64,000 nt of DNA from an uncultured Clostridia bacterium. Its GTDB lineage: Bacteria; Bacillota; Clostridia; TANB77; CAG-508. A model generated the notes under the pieces. It saw only the letters and a list, made by a program, of their open reading frames with translations. It searched no databases and had not been told where the DNA came from. The translations under genes and the position numbers were made by a program. Location: assembly GCA_947628815.1 (NCBI GenBank), contig CANRBJ010000001.1, forward strand, positions 1 through 64,000. The letters run 5' to 3'. Positions 19,694-28,760 of this stretch are shown piece after piece (position 1 is the stretch's first letter; each line of letters begins with the position of its first letter).

Positions 19694-20393
19694 TTAATAT
19701 TTCCATAACTTATATTCATCTATCATTTTATCAAAATCAGATATGTAGTTTTTATCTTGCTCTATGAAAAATTATTTCAGCTGCTGTTTCATTAGTAATT
19801 GCATAATGAAACTTATTTTGAATTGTTGCATAAAAATCTTTAGCTATTTCTGAGTTTTTATTATAGTCAATACTACATTCTGCAAAAATATCAGTTACTT
19901 TTTGATAGAATCTTCTCTCACTTGTTCTAATTTCTTTTATTATTTCTAGTAGTTCATCAAAATAGTCTTTACCATATTTATTAGGATTTTTTAATTTTTC
20001 TTTATTTATACTATATCCTTTTATTATATACGATTTTAATACTTCTGTTGCCCACTGTCTAAATTTAGTTGCTTTCTTTGAGTTTGTCCTATAACCAACT
20101 GCTATTATTAAATCTAAATTATAATAGTCCAAATTCCTTTTAACGTTTCGATTTCCTTCATTTTGAACTGTAAGGAAATTCCTTATAGTTGAATTTTTTT
20201 CTAACTCGCCTTCATTATATATATTTTTTATATGTTCACTTATAGTCATTTTATTTTTTTCGAACAATTCTGCAATTTTATTCAGTGGTAACCAAATTGT
20301 TTCGTCATATAAAAAAGCTTCAACTTCTATTTTTTCATTTTCATCTTCATAAATAATTAAATCTCCTTTAGTTAATTCATTCACCAATATCAT
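19694..20393 (-). pseudogene. RhuM-family gene with internal deletion
   Basis: The first about 210 residues match the RhuM/virulence-associated family (EAFLYDETIWLPLNKIAELF, YYNLDLIIAVGYRTNSKKATKFRQWATEVL, TNETAAEIIFHRA). The frame then closes at 19752, well short of the usual length of about 330 aa. Immediately downstream, in another frame, the sequence reads EQDKNYISDFDKMIDEYKLW (to 19694), which is the normal C-terminus of this family. The middle of the C-terminal third has therefore been deleted and the tail put out of frame. No CGG is involved, so this is true decay, unlike the recoded genes. Confidence 0.85.
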
Positions 20394-20449
20394 CTCCTTC
20401 TTAAAACTTTTGTTTGTATTATATCATAAATTAACTATAAATCAATATT

Positions 20450-21694
20450 TTATATTATTTTTAATTTTTCTTTCATCCATTTAACTCTTTCTTGGTGCAT
20501 TTTTAATGCAAGTAAAATACCTTCTTCTATGTTGTATTTTTCTTTAATATATTGACCGTTTATTTCGCTTATACATTCCTTACCAATCTCATCAAATTTT
20601 ATATTTTCAAGTTCTGTATTTCTTGTAGAGCATTTATCGCAAATTACTACAATTTGCAATCCTTCTAACCCTAGTTTTGATTTTGCTACTCTTTCTATGA
20701 AACTTACTTTTTTAGCAGGTGTCATTTTATAAAAAATTCCACCTTTCATATGCTCTTTTGATGATACTTTTCCATATGATATCCATTTTTTTGGTACACC
20801 TATTCTATTTCCTAAATTTCCTACAAGCTCTACCCCTTTTTCATCGTGTCCATGGTGATGTGGATATTTTTCTTTTGGTGTTATTCCTTTTCCTAAATCG
20901 TGTACTAGAGCTGCAAATCGAATAGCTAAATCATCTGTCATACTAGCTGATTTATCTACTACTATCATTGTGTGGTTGTATGCATCTCCTTCTGGATGGT
21001 ATTGTTCTGGCTGCAATGCTCCTATTAGGTTATATATTTCTTCAAAATGAACATCTAATACATTTGCTTTTCTTAATGTATTAAAAAATTCTGAAGGATG
21101 TGAAGTTGCTAATGCTTTTTCAAATTCATGAAATACTCTTTCTTTTGATAATGTACATAATTCTTTTTTTAAACTTTCCATTTGTTTTATGGTATTTTCT
21201 TCTACTGTAAAACCTAGTTTTGCAACTAATCTTGCTACTCTATATACGCGTAAAGGGTCTTCTTTAAATGCTTCTGTTGTTGCTCTTATTATATGATTTT
21301 CTATGTCGCAAATCCCATTATAAGGATCTATGATTTCTCCTGTTAATACATCTTTTGCAATTGAATTTATTGTTACATCTCGTCTTGCTAAATCTTGTTC
21401 AATAGTTATATTTTCTCCTGTTTCAATAGAAAACTCTTTATGCCCTACACCTATTTTTCTCTCTTTTCTTGCAAGTGCAAATTCAACTCTATCAATATCA
21501 AATACTTCAAAATCTTTTCCTCTTATATGTGCTTTGGGAAATAGTTTTTGAAACTTTGATTTTGAAATTCCAGTAACGCAATAGTCTCTATCGTATATGG
21601 GCATTCCCATTATTTCATCACGAATTGCTCCACCAACTAAATATAAATTACCACCATTTTCTTTAATTATCTTTGCAATTTTTTCAATTTCCAT
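20450..21694 (-). CDS. cca: CCA tRNA nucleotidyltransferase with HD domain
   Basis: 414 aa. It adds or repairs the 3' CCA of tRNA. The nucleotidyltransferase head has LYLVGGAIRDEIMG and the catalytic acidic pair in YDRDYCVTG, then RRDVTINSIAKD and the RNA-binding region DPLRVYRVARLVAKLGF. A C-terminal HD phosphohydrolase domain (AIRFAALVHDLGKG, then HHHGHDEKGVELV) is present, as in E. coli-type enzymes. No other tRNA-processing genes are adjacent. Intact. Confidence 0.95.
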   Translation of the reverse strand: MEIEKIAKIIKENGGNLYLVGGAIRDEIMGMPIYDRDYCVTGISKSKFQKLFPKAHIRGKDFEVFDIDRVEFALARKERKIGVGHKEFSIETGENITIEQDLARRDVTINSIAKDVLTGEIIDPYNGICDIENHIIRATTEAFKEDPLRVYRVARLVAKLGFTVEENTIKQMESLKKELCTLSKERVFHEFEKALATSHPSEFFNTLRKANVLDVHFEEIYNLIGALQPEQYHPEGDAYNHTMIVVDKSASMTDDLAIRFAALVHDLGKGITPKEKYPHHHGHDEKGVELVGNLGNRIGVPKKWISYGKVSSKEHMKGGIFYKMTPAKKVSFIERVAKSKLGLEGLQIVVICDKCSTRNTELENIKFDEIGKECISEINGQYIKEKYNIEEGILLALKMHQERVKWMKEKLKII

Positions 21695-21755
21695 CTACAT
21701 TCTCCCTTTGTTCTCTACGTTATTTTATACCATTTTTTTAAATTTATCAATTTTA

Positions 21756-22141
21756 CAGGGTAATTTCATAAAAAATTACAAAATTGTAATAAAATCTACG
21801 AAGCCTAGCAGGAAAGCCCCTTTAACAAGGGGGCTGGCACGCGAAAGCGTGACTGGGGGTTCTTATTCTTGTTTTCTATTCTCTATATTTTTAATAAACT
21901 CGCATTCTACCATACTATATTACTATTTTCTTTTCAGGAAATAAAAGTACACTTTATACTTATCTATTTTACTTTCTTGACTTTCTTGATTTTACGAATT
22001 AAATTTTTAATGTATGGAATATATATGACTATTTAAGAACCCCCAGTCGCCTATCGGCGCCAGCCCCCTTGTTAAAGGGGCTTTCCTGCTAGGCTTCGTA
22101 GATTTTATTACAATTTTGTAATTTTTTGTGAAATCACCATG
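21756..22141. mobile_element. MITE-like element with about 105-bp inverted repeats
   Basis: A non-coding 386-bp unit. Its two ends are about 105-bp inverted repeats, nearly identical from AAAAAATTACAAAATTG through GGGGGTTCTTA. The tips are CAGGGTAATTTCAT and CATGGTGATTTCAC. It is flanked by the 9-bp direct repeat TCAATTTTA (21747-21755 and 22142-22150), which looks like a target-site duplication. Each arm carries a CCCCTT-TAAC-AAGGGG hairpin and a second hairpin whose stem differs between arms but still pairs (ACGC-GAAA-GCGT against GCC-GATA-GGC). The interior (about 21870-22030) is AT-rich with no coding potential. No transposase is encoded, so it needs one in trans. Confidence 0.85.
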
Positions 22142-22159
22142 TCAATTTTATTATTTCTA

Positions 22160-22188
22160 TTGAAATTATACTATAAAATGTGTATAAT
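22160..22188 (+). promoter_or_regulatory. Sigma-A promoter of the toxin-antitoxin pair
   Basis: TTGAAA (22160-22165), 17 bp, TATAAT (22183-22188), about 30 bp before the antitoxin start and just outside the MITE-like element. Confidence 0.7.
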
Positions 22189-22219
22189 AATGGCATATTA
22201 TTAAAAAGGAGGTACTTTT

Positions 22220-22375
22220 ATGATATTTACTAAAACTTCTACAGATACTGATACATTCAAAAAAGAAATTTATTCAAAAATTGAAAAATCTTTAGAAGAT
22301 GTAAGATGTGGACGATTTCGTTCTATTAAAGATTTTAACTTAGAAATGGAGGAATTCTTTAACAATAATGAATAA
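22220..22375 (+). CDS. Small antitoxin-like protein, 51 aa
   Basis: It starts at ATG 22220 after AAAGGAGG and encodes a short acidic protein ending FNLEMEEFFNNNE. It overlaps the toxin gene by 8 bp. The size, overlap and order (antitoxin first) fit a type II toxin-antitoxin operon. The sequence SIEK..EDVRCGRFRSIKDFN is in the style of short addiction-module antitoxins that wrap a ParE toxin, but I cannot name the family. Confidence 0.75.
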   Translation: MIFTKTSTDTDTFKKEIYSKIEKSLEDVRCGRFRSIKDFNLEMEEFFNNNE

Positions 22376-22676
22376 TTATTCAGTTTATCTCACCGAGTCT
22401 TTTGAAGAAGAATTCAGAAATATTATTTTTTATATCCATTCAATTCTTAAAGAACCCATTATATCACAAAAAATATATATTAAAATTCTTAATCACTTAT
22501 ACTCTTTAAATACTTTTCCAGAAAGATATCCCAGAATAGAAAACCTAAAAAATCTTAATATTAGAAAATTACATATAGATAATTATATAGTAATTTATGA
22601 AATCGCAAACAACTCTAAAGAAATTTTTGTATTACATATATTTCATTATAATCAAAATTATTTTAATATTTTATAA
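22368..22676 (+). CDS. ParE/RelE-family toxin
   Basis: 102 aa with the ParE-type pattern: YSVYLTESFEEEFRNIIFYI, a helical LNHLYSLNTFPERYPRI, and the C-terminal strands RKLHIDNYIVIYEI and FVLHIFHYNQN. Such toxins target gyrase or mRNA; which applies here cannot be told. It overlaps the upstream antitoxin. Intact. Confidence 0.87.
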   Translation: MNNYSVYLTESFEEEFRNIIFYIHSILKEPIISQKIYIKILNHLYSLNTFPERYPRIENLKNLNIRKLHIDNYIVIYEIANNSKEIFVLHIFHYNQNYFNIL

Positions 22677-22730
22677 TTTATTCTTATATAAAAATCACTA
22701 AATTTACACAAATTCATCTATAATTTTACC

Positions 22731-22759
22731 TTGACATATATGGTATTTAAGAATATACT
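22731..22759 (+). promoter_or_regulatory. Strong sigma-A promoter for the por operon
   Basis: Consensus TTGACA (22731-22736), exact 17-bp spacer, TATACT (22754-22759). It lies 55 bp upstream of porC, which is preceded by AAGGAGG. Confidence 0.85.
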
Positions 22760-22813
22760 TTAGATAGATTTTCATATTTTAATATGAATAAAATAAATTA
22801 AGGAGGTCTATGT

Positions 22814-23395
22814 ATGGATAACTTAGTAGAAATTAGATGGCATGGTAGAGGCGGTCAAGGTGCTAAAACTGCGTCTTTATTACTTGCAGATGCTGCTTTT
22901 AATACTGGAAAATATATTCAAGGTTTTCCTGAGTATGGCCCTGAAAGAATGGGTGCTCCTATAACTGCTTATAATCGTATTAGTAATAATCCTATTACTA
23001 TCCATAGTAATATTTATGAACCAGATTATGTTGTTGTAGTTGATGATACTTTACTTGAATCTGTTGGTGTTACTGATGGTCTTAAAGAATCTGGTGCTAT
23101 TGTTATTAATACTACAAAAGATGTAGATTATTTAAAGAGTGTTTTAAATGGTTATAAAGGCGACATTTATACAATTGATGCAAGAAAAATATCTATGGAA
23201 ACGCTTGGAAAGTATTTTCCAAATACTCCTATGCTTGCTGCAATTATAAAGGTTAGTGGCATTATGACTGATAAGGAATTATTAGATGATATGCAAGGTT
23301 CTTTTAAACATAAATTTGCAAAAAAACCTGAAGTAATTGAAGGAAATATGAAAGCGCTAGAAATGGCTTTAAATGAGGTTAAGAAAATTAACTAA
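22814..23395 (+). CDS. porC: 2-oxoacid (pyruvate):ferredoxin oxidoreductase, gamma subunit
   Basis: 193 aa. The gamma subunit starts with EIRWHGRGGQGAKTASLLLADAA and continues with FPEYGPERMGAPITAYNRIS, the usual signature. It is the first gene of a gamma-delta-alpha-beta set transcribed from the strong promoter just upstream. The complex oxidises pyruvate (or another 2-oxoacid) to acyl-CoA and CO2, passing electrons to ferredoxin; it is oxygen-sensitive and typical of anaerobes. Confidence 0.95.
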   Translation: MDNLVEIRWHGRGGQGAKTASLLLADAAFNTGKYIQGFPEYGPERMGAPITAYNRISNNPITIHSNIYEPDYVVVVDDTLLESVGVTDGLKESGAIVINTTKDVDYLKSVLNGYKGDIYTIDARKISMETLGKYFPNTPMLAAIIKVSGIMTDKELLDDMQGSFKHKFAKKPEVIEGNMKALEMALNEVKKIN

Positions 23396-23424
23396 ATTAC
23401 TATATTTATGAAAGGAGAAGAATT

Positions 23425-23715
23425 ATGACTAGTGAAAAAATAAATAAAGATACTCCTTGGCAAGATTTAACTATTGGTGGAAATATTTATGATGCTGGAA
23501 ATGCTAAAGAGTTTAAAACAGGAGATTGGAGAAGTGTTAAACCAATTTATTTAAACGAAAAGTGTAAGCAATGTGGTTTATGTTTTCCTGTTTGTCCAGA
23601 TGATGCCATACCTGTAAATAAAGAACAAAAACGTGAAGATTTTAATTACGATTATTGCAAAGGTTGCGGTGTTTGTGCAAAAGTGTGCCCTTTTGGTGCA
23701 ATTGAAATGAAATAG
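23425..23715 (+). CDS. porD: 2-oxoacid (pyruvate):ferredoxin oxidoreductase, delta subunit
   Basis: 96 aa with two 4Fe-4S motifs: CKQCGLCFPVCPDDAIPV and CKGCGVCAKVCPFGAIEM. The N-terminal WRSVKPIYLNEKC is family-typical. It passes electrons from the beta subunit to soluble ferredoxin. AAAGGAG precedes the ATG, and it lies 29 bp after porC and 20 bp before porA. Confidence 0.95.
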   Translation: MTSEKINKDTPWQDLTIGGNIYDAGNAKEFKTGDWRSVKPIYLNEKCKQCGLCFPVCPDDAIPVNKEQKREDFNYDYCKGCGVCAKVCPFGAIEMK

Positions 23716-23735
23716 AAAAGAAAGGAAGTTTAAAA

Positions 23736-24917
23736 ATGAGTATTAGAGAACGTTTAAGTGGTAATGAAGCTTGTGCAATTGCAATGAAGCAAATTAATCC
23801 AGATGTTGTTGCAGCATTTCCAATTACACCTTCAACAGAAATACCACAATATTTTTCTACTTTTGTTAGCAATGGAGCTGTAGATACAGAATTCGTTGCT
23901 GTTGAAAGTGAACATAGTGCTATGAGTGCTTGTGTTGGTGCAGAAGCTGCTGGTTCAAGAGCTATGACTGCAACCAGTGCTAATGGATTATCTTTTATGT
24001 GGGAGATGATTTATATTGCATCTTCTATGAGATTACCTATTGTTATGTCTTTAGTAAATAGAGCCGTATCTGGACCTTTAAATATACATAATGACCATTC
24101 AGATGCAATGGGAGTAAGAGATGCCGGATGGATTATGCTTTTTTCAGAGAATAACCAAGAAGCATATGATAATTTAATTATGGCACATAGAATTGCAGAA
24201 CATAAAGATGTTTTGTTACCTTTAATGGTATGTCAAGATGGTTTTATTACATCTCATTCTATTGAAAATATTGAATTAATTGAAGATGATTTAGTAAAAA
24301 AATTTGTAGGCACATATAAGCCAGAACATTATTTATTAAATGCAAAAGAACCAATAGCAATGGGTCCTTTAGATCTTCAAAGTTATCTTTTTGAACACAA
24401 AAAACAGCAAGCACAAGCTATGATAAATGCAAAAAAAGTTATTTTAGATGTAGCAAAAGATTTTGAAAAAATGACTAAAAGAAGTTATTCTTTCTTTGAA
24501 GAATACAAATTAGATGACGCAGAAATTGCTATTGTTTGTATGAATTCTACTGCTGGAACTACTAAAGCAGTAATAGATGAATTACGTAAAAATGGTGTTA
24601 AAGCAGGTTTATTAAAAATTCGTGTATTTAGGCCATTCCCAGCAGAAGAAATTGCAAAAGCTTTATCACATGTAAAAGCAGTTGCAGTTTTAGATAAAGC
24701 AGATTCTTTAAATGCTTGCGGTGGAGCATTGTTTAGTGATGTTACATCAGGTATGCAAGTAAACAAAGTAAATGTTCCTACTGTTAATTATATTTATGGT
24801 ATTGGTGGTAGAGATACAAAGTCTTCTGATATTGAATCTGTATTTTCAGATTTATCAAAAATCGCAAAAACAGGTGATATAGGTAACCCTTATCGCTATT
24901 TAGGATTAAGAGGTTAG
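23736..24917 (+). CDS. porA: 2-oxoacid (pyruvate):ferredoxin oxidoreductase, alpha subunit
   Basis: 393 aa. It starts RERLSGNEACAIAMKQINPDV, then AAFPITPSTEIPQYF, VESEHSAMSACVGAEAAGSR and ATSANGLSFMWEMIYIASS, all characteristic of the alpha subunit. The motifs are closest in style to pyruvate rather than 2-oxoglutarate enzymes, but substrate is inferred. It forms the active site with the TPP-binding beta subunit. A 6-bp gap before the reannotated beta start region keeps the operon tight. Confidence 0.95.
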   Translation: MSIRERLSGNEACAIAMKQINPDVVAAFPITPSTEIPQYFSTFVSNGAVDTEFVAVESEHSAMSACVGAEAAGSRAMTATSANGLSFMWEMIYIASSMRLPIVMSLVNRAVSGPLNIHNDHSDAMGVRDAGWIMLFSENNQEAYDNLIMAHRIAEHKDVLLPLMVCQDGFITSHSIENIELIEDDLVKKFVGTYKPEHYLLNAKEPIAMGPLDLQSYLFEHKKQQAQAMINAKKVILDVAKDFEKMTKRSYSFFEEYKLDDAEIAIVCMNSTAGTTKAVIDELRKNGVKAGLLKIRVFRPFPAEEIAKALSHVKAVAVLDKADSLNACGGALFSDVTSGMQVNKVNVPTVNYIYGIGGRDTKSSDIESVFSDLSKIAKTGDIGNPYRYLGLRG

Positions 24918-24932
24918 AAAGGAGTGAATATT

Positions 24933-25886
24933 ATGGCATATAATTTAAAAGAAGTTATTGCAAATAAACCTTCTAGATTTACTTCTGGGCATAGAATGTG
25001 TGCTGGATGTGGTGCTCCTGTAGTTGCTAGAATGGTATTAAGAGCATTAAAAGAAGATGACCACGCAGTTGTTGCTGGTGCAACTGGTTGTATGGAAGTT
25101 TCTACTTTTATATATCCATATACTGCTTGGACAGATTCTTTTGTACATACGGCTTTTGAGAATGCTGCATCTACATTATCTGGTGTAGAAGCGGCCTATA
25201 AATCTATGAAAAAACAAGGAAAATTACCTGACGATAAACATACTAAGTTTATTGCATTTGGTGGAGATGGTGGTACATACGATATTGGTCTTCAATCACT
25301 TTCTGGAGCTATGGAAAGAGGTCATGATATGGTGTATGTTTGCTATGATAATGGAGCATATATGAATACAGGTATTCAACGTTCAAGTGCTACTCCTAGG
25401 TTTGCAGATACAACAACAAGTCCTGCTGGAAGTGTTATTCCTGGTAAAATGCAATCTAGAAAAGATTTAGCAAAAGTTATGGCAGCTCATCACTTACCTT
25501 ATGTTGCACAAAGTATAGCTATAAATAATTTTAAAGATTTATATGAAAAATCTGAAAAAGCAATTTATACAGAGGGACCATGTTTCTTAAATGTACTCGC
25601 TCCTTGCCCTAGAGGATGGGGATATGCAACTGATGACCTTATGCAAATAAATAAACTTGCTGTTGAAACTTGTTATTGGCCTTTATATGAAGTAATTGAT
25701 GGCAGATATGTAATTAATTATAAACCAAAAAACAAACTTCCTATAGAAGAATTCCTAAAACCACAAAAGCGTTTTAAACATATGTTTAAACCTGGTAATG
25801 AATGGATGATTGCTGAATTTCAAAAAGAAGTTGATGCAAGATGGCAGGAATTGCTAGATTTAGAGGAAATTACAAATAAAGAATAA
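24933..25886 (+). CDS. porB: 2-oxoacid (pyruvate):ferredoxin oxidoreductase, beta subunit
   Basis: 317 aa from ATG 24933, chosen because AAAGGAG lies 8 nt upstream; an earlier in-frame ATG-like start lacks a site. It has the cluster-binding MCAGCGAP near residue 25 and the thiamine-diphosphate motif GGDGGTYDIGLQSLSGAMERG, followed by YDNGAYMNTGIQRSSATPR. It is the last gene of the operon, followed directly by a strong terminator. Confidence 0.95.
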   Translation: MAYNLKEVIANKPSRFTSGHRMCAGCGAPVVARMVLRALKEDDHAVVAGATGCMEVSTFIYPYTAWTDSFVHTAFENAASTLSGVEAAYKSMKKQGKLPDDKHTKFIAFGGDGGTYDIGLQSLSGAMERGHDMVYVCYDNGAYMNTGIQRSSATPRFADTTTSPAGSVIPGKMQSRKDLAKVMAAHHLPYVAQSIAINNFKDLYEKSEKAIYTEGPCFLNVLAPCPRGWGYATDDLMQINKLAVETCYWPLYEVIDGRYVINYKPKNKLPIEEFLKPQKRFKHMFKPGNEWMIAEFQKEVDARWQELLDLEEITNKE

Positions 25887-25890
25887 ATAT

Positions 25891-25938
25891 AAGATAGAAA
25901 TGAACCTTCTTTAAATATGGAAGGTTCATTTCTATCTT
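25891..25938. terminator. Strong terminator after the por operon
   Basis: A 19-bp perfect stem (AAGATAGAAATGAACCTTC and its complement) with a 10-nt loop, followed by a T-rich tract. It ends the por operon and probably also the convergent ferredoxin gene. Confidence 0.9.
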
Positions 25939-25968
25939 TGTTTTCTTTATATTACAATACATCTTTTT

Positions 25969-26139
25969 TTATTCTTCTTCTGGTGCTTCTACTGGACAAA
26001 CTCCTGCACATGTTCCACATCCGATGCATGCATCTTGGTCTATTACAAATTTTTGATCACCTTGTGAAATACATTCTACTGGACAATTTGCTGCACATGC
26101 TCCACAACTAATACATTTATCAGTAATTTTATATGCCAT
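25969..26139 (-). CDS. 2x[4Fe-4S] ferredoxin
   Basis: 56 aa: MAYKITDKCISCGACAANCP, then IDQDACIGCGTCAGVCPVEA. This is a classic clostridial-type ferredoxin with two CxxCxxCxxxCP motifs. It is the likely electron acceptor of the por complex encoded convergently next door. AAGGAGG precedes the start. Confidence 0.95.
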   Translation of the reverse strand: MAYKITDKCISCGACAANCPVECISQGDQKFVIDQDACIGCGTCAGVCPVEAPEEE

Positions 26140-26196
26140 ATTTTTCGCCTCCTTTATTACTACATTTTATTTTATATAAAAAATATTTATAACAAT

Positions 26197-27117
26197 TTAT
26201 GGATTTTTGCTTGCTTGTAATTCTTGTTCATCTAGTTTTTCTAATTTTTTTAATTCCTTTAGTTCTTCTTTGTCTAATCCTTGTATATCATCTTTTTCTT
26301 CTACATCTTTAATAAGCTTTAGTTCATTTGCATCAAATTTTTTGTAGAAAAAGCCTTCTTTATCTTTAAATTTTACTCTTACTTTTTCTTTTAAAATTTC
26401 AACTGAATCTACTACTCCTTCTCCCTCTTCTTTTGCTTTCACAATAGCCCCTACTTTTGGAAGTTTTGCAAGCTTTTCCTCATATGCTTCTTGTTCATAT
26501 TTTAAACAACACATTAACCTGCCACAATTTCCAGATATTTTTGAAGGATTTAATGATATGTTTTGTTCTTTTGCCATTTTTATAGATACTGTTTCAAAGT
26601 TTCCTAGAAAAGAACAACAGCATAATTCTCTACCACAAATTCCATTTCCACCTATTCTTTTTACTTCATCTCTAACTCCTATTTGACGAAGTTCTATTCT
26701 TGTTTTGAAAATTGCTGCTAAGTCTTTTACAAGTTCTCTAAAATCAATTCTTCCTTCTGCTGTAAAGTAAAATAATAGTTTTGAGTTATCAAATTTGTAT
26801 TCTGCCTCTGTTAAGTTCATATCCAATTTATGTTTTTTTATTTGTTCTTGGCAAATTTCAAATGCTTCTTTTTCTTTTTGCTTATTTTCTTCATTATGTT
26901 TCTTGTCTTTATATGTAGCTACTCTAATAATTGGTTTTAATTCTGTTTCTATTTTTTCTTCTGGTATGTTTCTATTGGCAATAACTACTTCTGCATATTC
27001 TTCTCCCATTGCTGTATCCACTATTACAAATTGACCTTTTTCTATTTTATTCTGTTTTGGATCGAAAAAATATATTTTTCCTGGTCTTTTAAATCTTACT
27101 CCTATTATTTCTTTCAA
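26197..27117 (-). CDS. ricT: PSP1-domain protein RicT (YaaT)
   Basis: 306 aa, TTG start with GGAGG 9 nt upstream. Family hallmarks are the N-terminal GVRFKRPGKIYFFDP and the cysteine-rich GICGRELCCCSFLGNF and GNCGRLMCCLKYE. In Bacillus RicT works with RicA and RicF in an iron-sulfur complex that guides RNase Y mRNA maturation and affects sporulation. The gene starts 4 bp after holB ends, matching the conserved holB-yaaT order of Firmicutes. The C-terminal tail is Lys/Glu-rich and less conserved. Confidence 0.95.
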   Translation of the reverse strand: MKEIIGVRFKRPGKIYFFDPKQNKIEKGQFVIVDTAMGEEYAEVVIANRNIPEEKIETELKPIIRVATYKDKKHNEENKQKEKEAFEICQEQIKKHKLDMNLTEAEYKFDNSKLLFYFTAEGRIDFRELVKDLAAIFKTRIELRQIGVRDEVKRIGGNGICGRELCCCSFLGNFETVSIKMAKEQNISLNPSKISGNCGRLMCCLKYEQEAYEEKLAKLPKVGAIVKAKEEGEGVVDSVEILKEKVRVKFKDKEGFFYKKFDANELKLIKDVEEKDDIQGLDKEELKELKKLEKLDEQELQASKNP

Positions 27118-27121
27118 AATA

Positions 27122-28007
27122 TTATTCCTCCCATATTTTATATAACATACTGTCTATACTCATATCATAATTACTATTTGCTTTTAAACGCTTTTTCGTT
27201 TGTTCTACTGCTTCTATATATTGTATATAATGTGGATTTTTAATTGCTCTTTCTTGTAATAAAATATTAATGAAATCTAATGTTTCAAATATGCTTTCTT
27301 TATTTGCATATATAAAATCTAGCTTATTTACCACATCAATTAAATTATATTTTTCAATGTTCGTAAAAATTTCTATTATTTTTTCATAATCTTCTTTTTT
27401 TTCATTCACTCGTATGGCTTTTTCTATACTTCCTTCACAAGCTTTTAAAAGATTATTATCTAATTCTATTTTTTCTTTTGTTTCTAAATATTCTTTTAGA
27501 ATTGAATTTGGTATTTTATGAAAAACAACTTTCATACATCTTGATTTTATTGTATTTAAAAACATACTTTCATTTGAACCTGTCATAATTATTGTAACAA
27601 AGCTTGGTGGTTCTTCTAATGTTTTTAATAAACAGTTTGATGCCTCTTTAGTCATACAATCTGCATCTTTTATAATATATACTTTTTTTCTTGATATAAT
27701 TGGTTTTTCTAATACTTTTTCTCCGCATTTGTCTTATTTTTTCTATTTTTATTGTTCCTGCTTCTGGTTCAATTTCTATTAAATCAGGATGACTATTTGC
27801 ATTAAATTCTATGCAAGATTTGCATTCATTACATGGAGGTATTTCTCCATCACATAAAATCATTTTTGCAAATTCTTTTGCAAATAAAGTTTTTCCTATC
27901 CCCGACGTACCAATAAATAGGTAACTATGCATTAATTTTTTGTTTGTAATAATGTTTCTTAATGTGTTTTTTATTTCTTCATTTCCAACTAGGTTTTCAA
28001 AACTCAC
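27122..28007 (-). CDS. holB: DNA polymerase III delta-prime subunit, with +1 recoding at CGG
   Basis: GTG start (28007). The AAA+ clamp-loader core has LVGNEEIKNTLRNIIT, Walker A GTSGIGKTLFAKEFA, and the zinc-type cluster CDGEIPPCNECKSC. After IEKIRQM the zero frame reads CGG and ends 24 codons later. Reading C-GGA as Gly continues GEKVLEKPIISRKKVYIIK, then DADCMTKEASNCLLKTLEEPP, the expected delta-prime sequence, to 27122. The total is 294 aa. The subunit is essential for clamp loading, so a simple inactivating mutation is unlikely. It sits between lepB and ricT in one transcript. Confidence 0.93.
27722..27725 (-). other. CGGA +1 recoding site (holB, codon 95)
   Basis: Coding-strand context ATG-CGG-AGA; +1 reading GGA-GAA-AAA restores the delta-prime frame. 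Confidence 0.9.
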
Positions 28008-28032
28008 CTTTATTCTAGCTTCCCTTCACAAG

Positions 28033-28680
28033 TTATTTTACTTTTCCAAATAAATTAAGTGGCCAAAAACGTATCCATACTTTACTTTCTATTTTTTCTA
28101 ATGGAACACATCCAAAAGCTCTTGAATCTGTACTATGAGGTCTATTATCTCCCATTGCAAATACACATCCTTCTGGTACTGTTAAATCGGTAAATGGACC
28201 TGTTAAGTCGGTAACAACAGTATCTTGTAAATAATCTTCATTAAGCTGTTCTCCATTAATGTATACTTTTCCATCTTCTATTTTAATATGTTCTCCTGGA
28301 AGAGCTATAACTCTTTTTATATAACTTTCTTTTCCAATTTCTAAAACATGGTAACGAAAATTTGAAAATATATTTTTAAATTTATAATTATATTCTGCTA
28401 CTGGATAGTTAGTATCAATTTCTGCTGCTGATACATATGTTTTTGATGGTGCTTCAAAAGTGATAATATCGCCTCTTTTTGGCATTGTATGTGTAGTTCT
28501 TGCTATTCTATTTAAAATTAACCTTTGTCCTTCTTTTAATGTAGGAAACATTGATGATTGTTGTACAATTGTTGGTGTTCCTATAAAATAACGCACAAGC
28601 AATGCAAGTGCAACTGCTATTACTATACAATATACCCATTCCAAAACTTCTTTTATTCTACCTTTTGTTTCTTCACTCAT
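28033..28680 (-). CDS. lepB: Signal peptidase I
   Basis: 215 aa with one N-terminal membrane helix (about 12-33). The catalytic Ser is in QSSMFPTLKEG (about 43), the Lys in YIKRVIALPGE, and box E in GDNRPHSTDSRAFGCV. It cleaves leader peptides of secreted proteins outside the membrane. The linker (about 70-110) is slightly longer than in B. subtilis SipS. It is located 25 bp upstream of holB. Confidence 0.95.
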   Translation of the reverse strand: MSEETKGRIKEVLEWVYCIVIAVALALLVRYFIGTPTIVQQSSMFPTLKEGQRLILNRIARTTHTMPKRGDIITFEAPSKTYVSAAEIDTNYPVAEYNYKFKNIFSNFRYHVLEIGKESYIKRVIALPGEHIKIEDGKVYINGEQLNEDYLQDTVVTDLTGPFTDLTVPEGCVFAMGDNRPHSTDSRAFGCVPLEKIESKVWIRFWPLNLFGKVK

Positions 28681-28760
28681 TTTACTTTACTTCCTTTCAA
28701 AGTATCCGCTTTTGCTTGTATTATTATATATTAAAATTTATATTTTATCAATACACTAAT

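Noticed and set aside
27700..27740. Sequencing or assembly artefact at a CGGA or TTCTCCG motif
   Set aside because: First seen as C before GGA, but other sites have CGGT, CGGG and CGGC, flanks differ, and many out-of-frame CGGA sequences in the same genes show no disturbance. Raw reads would still be the final check.
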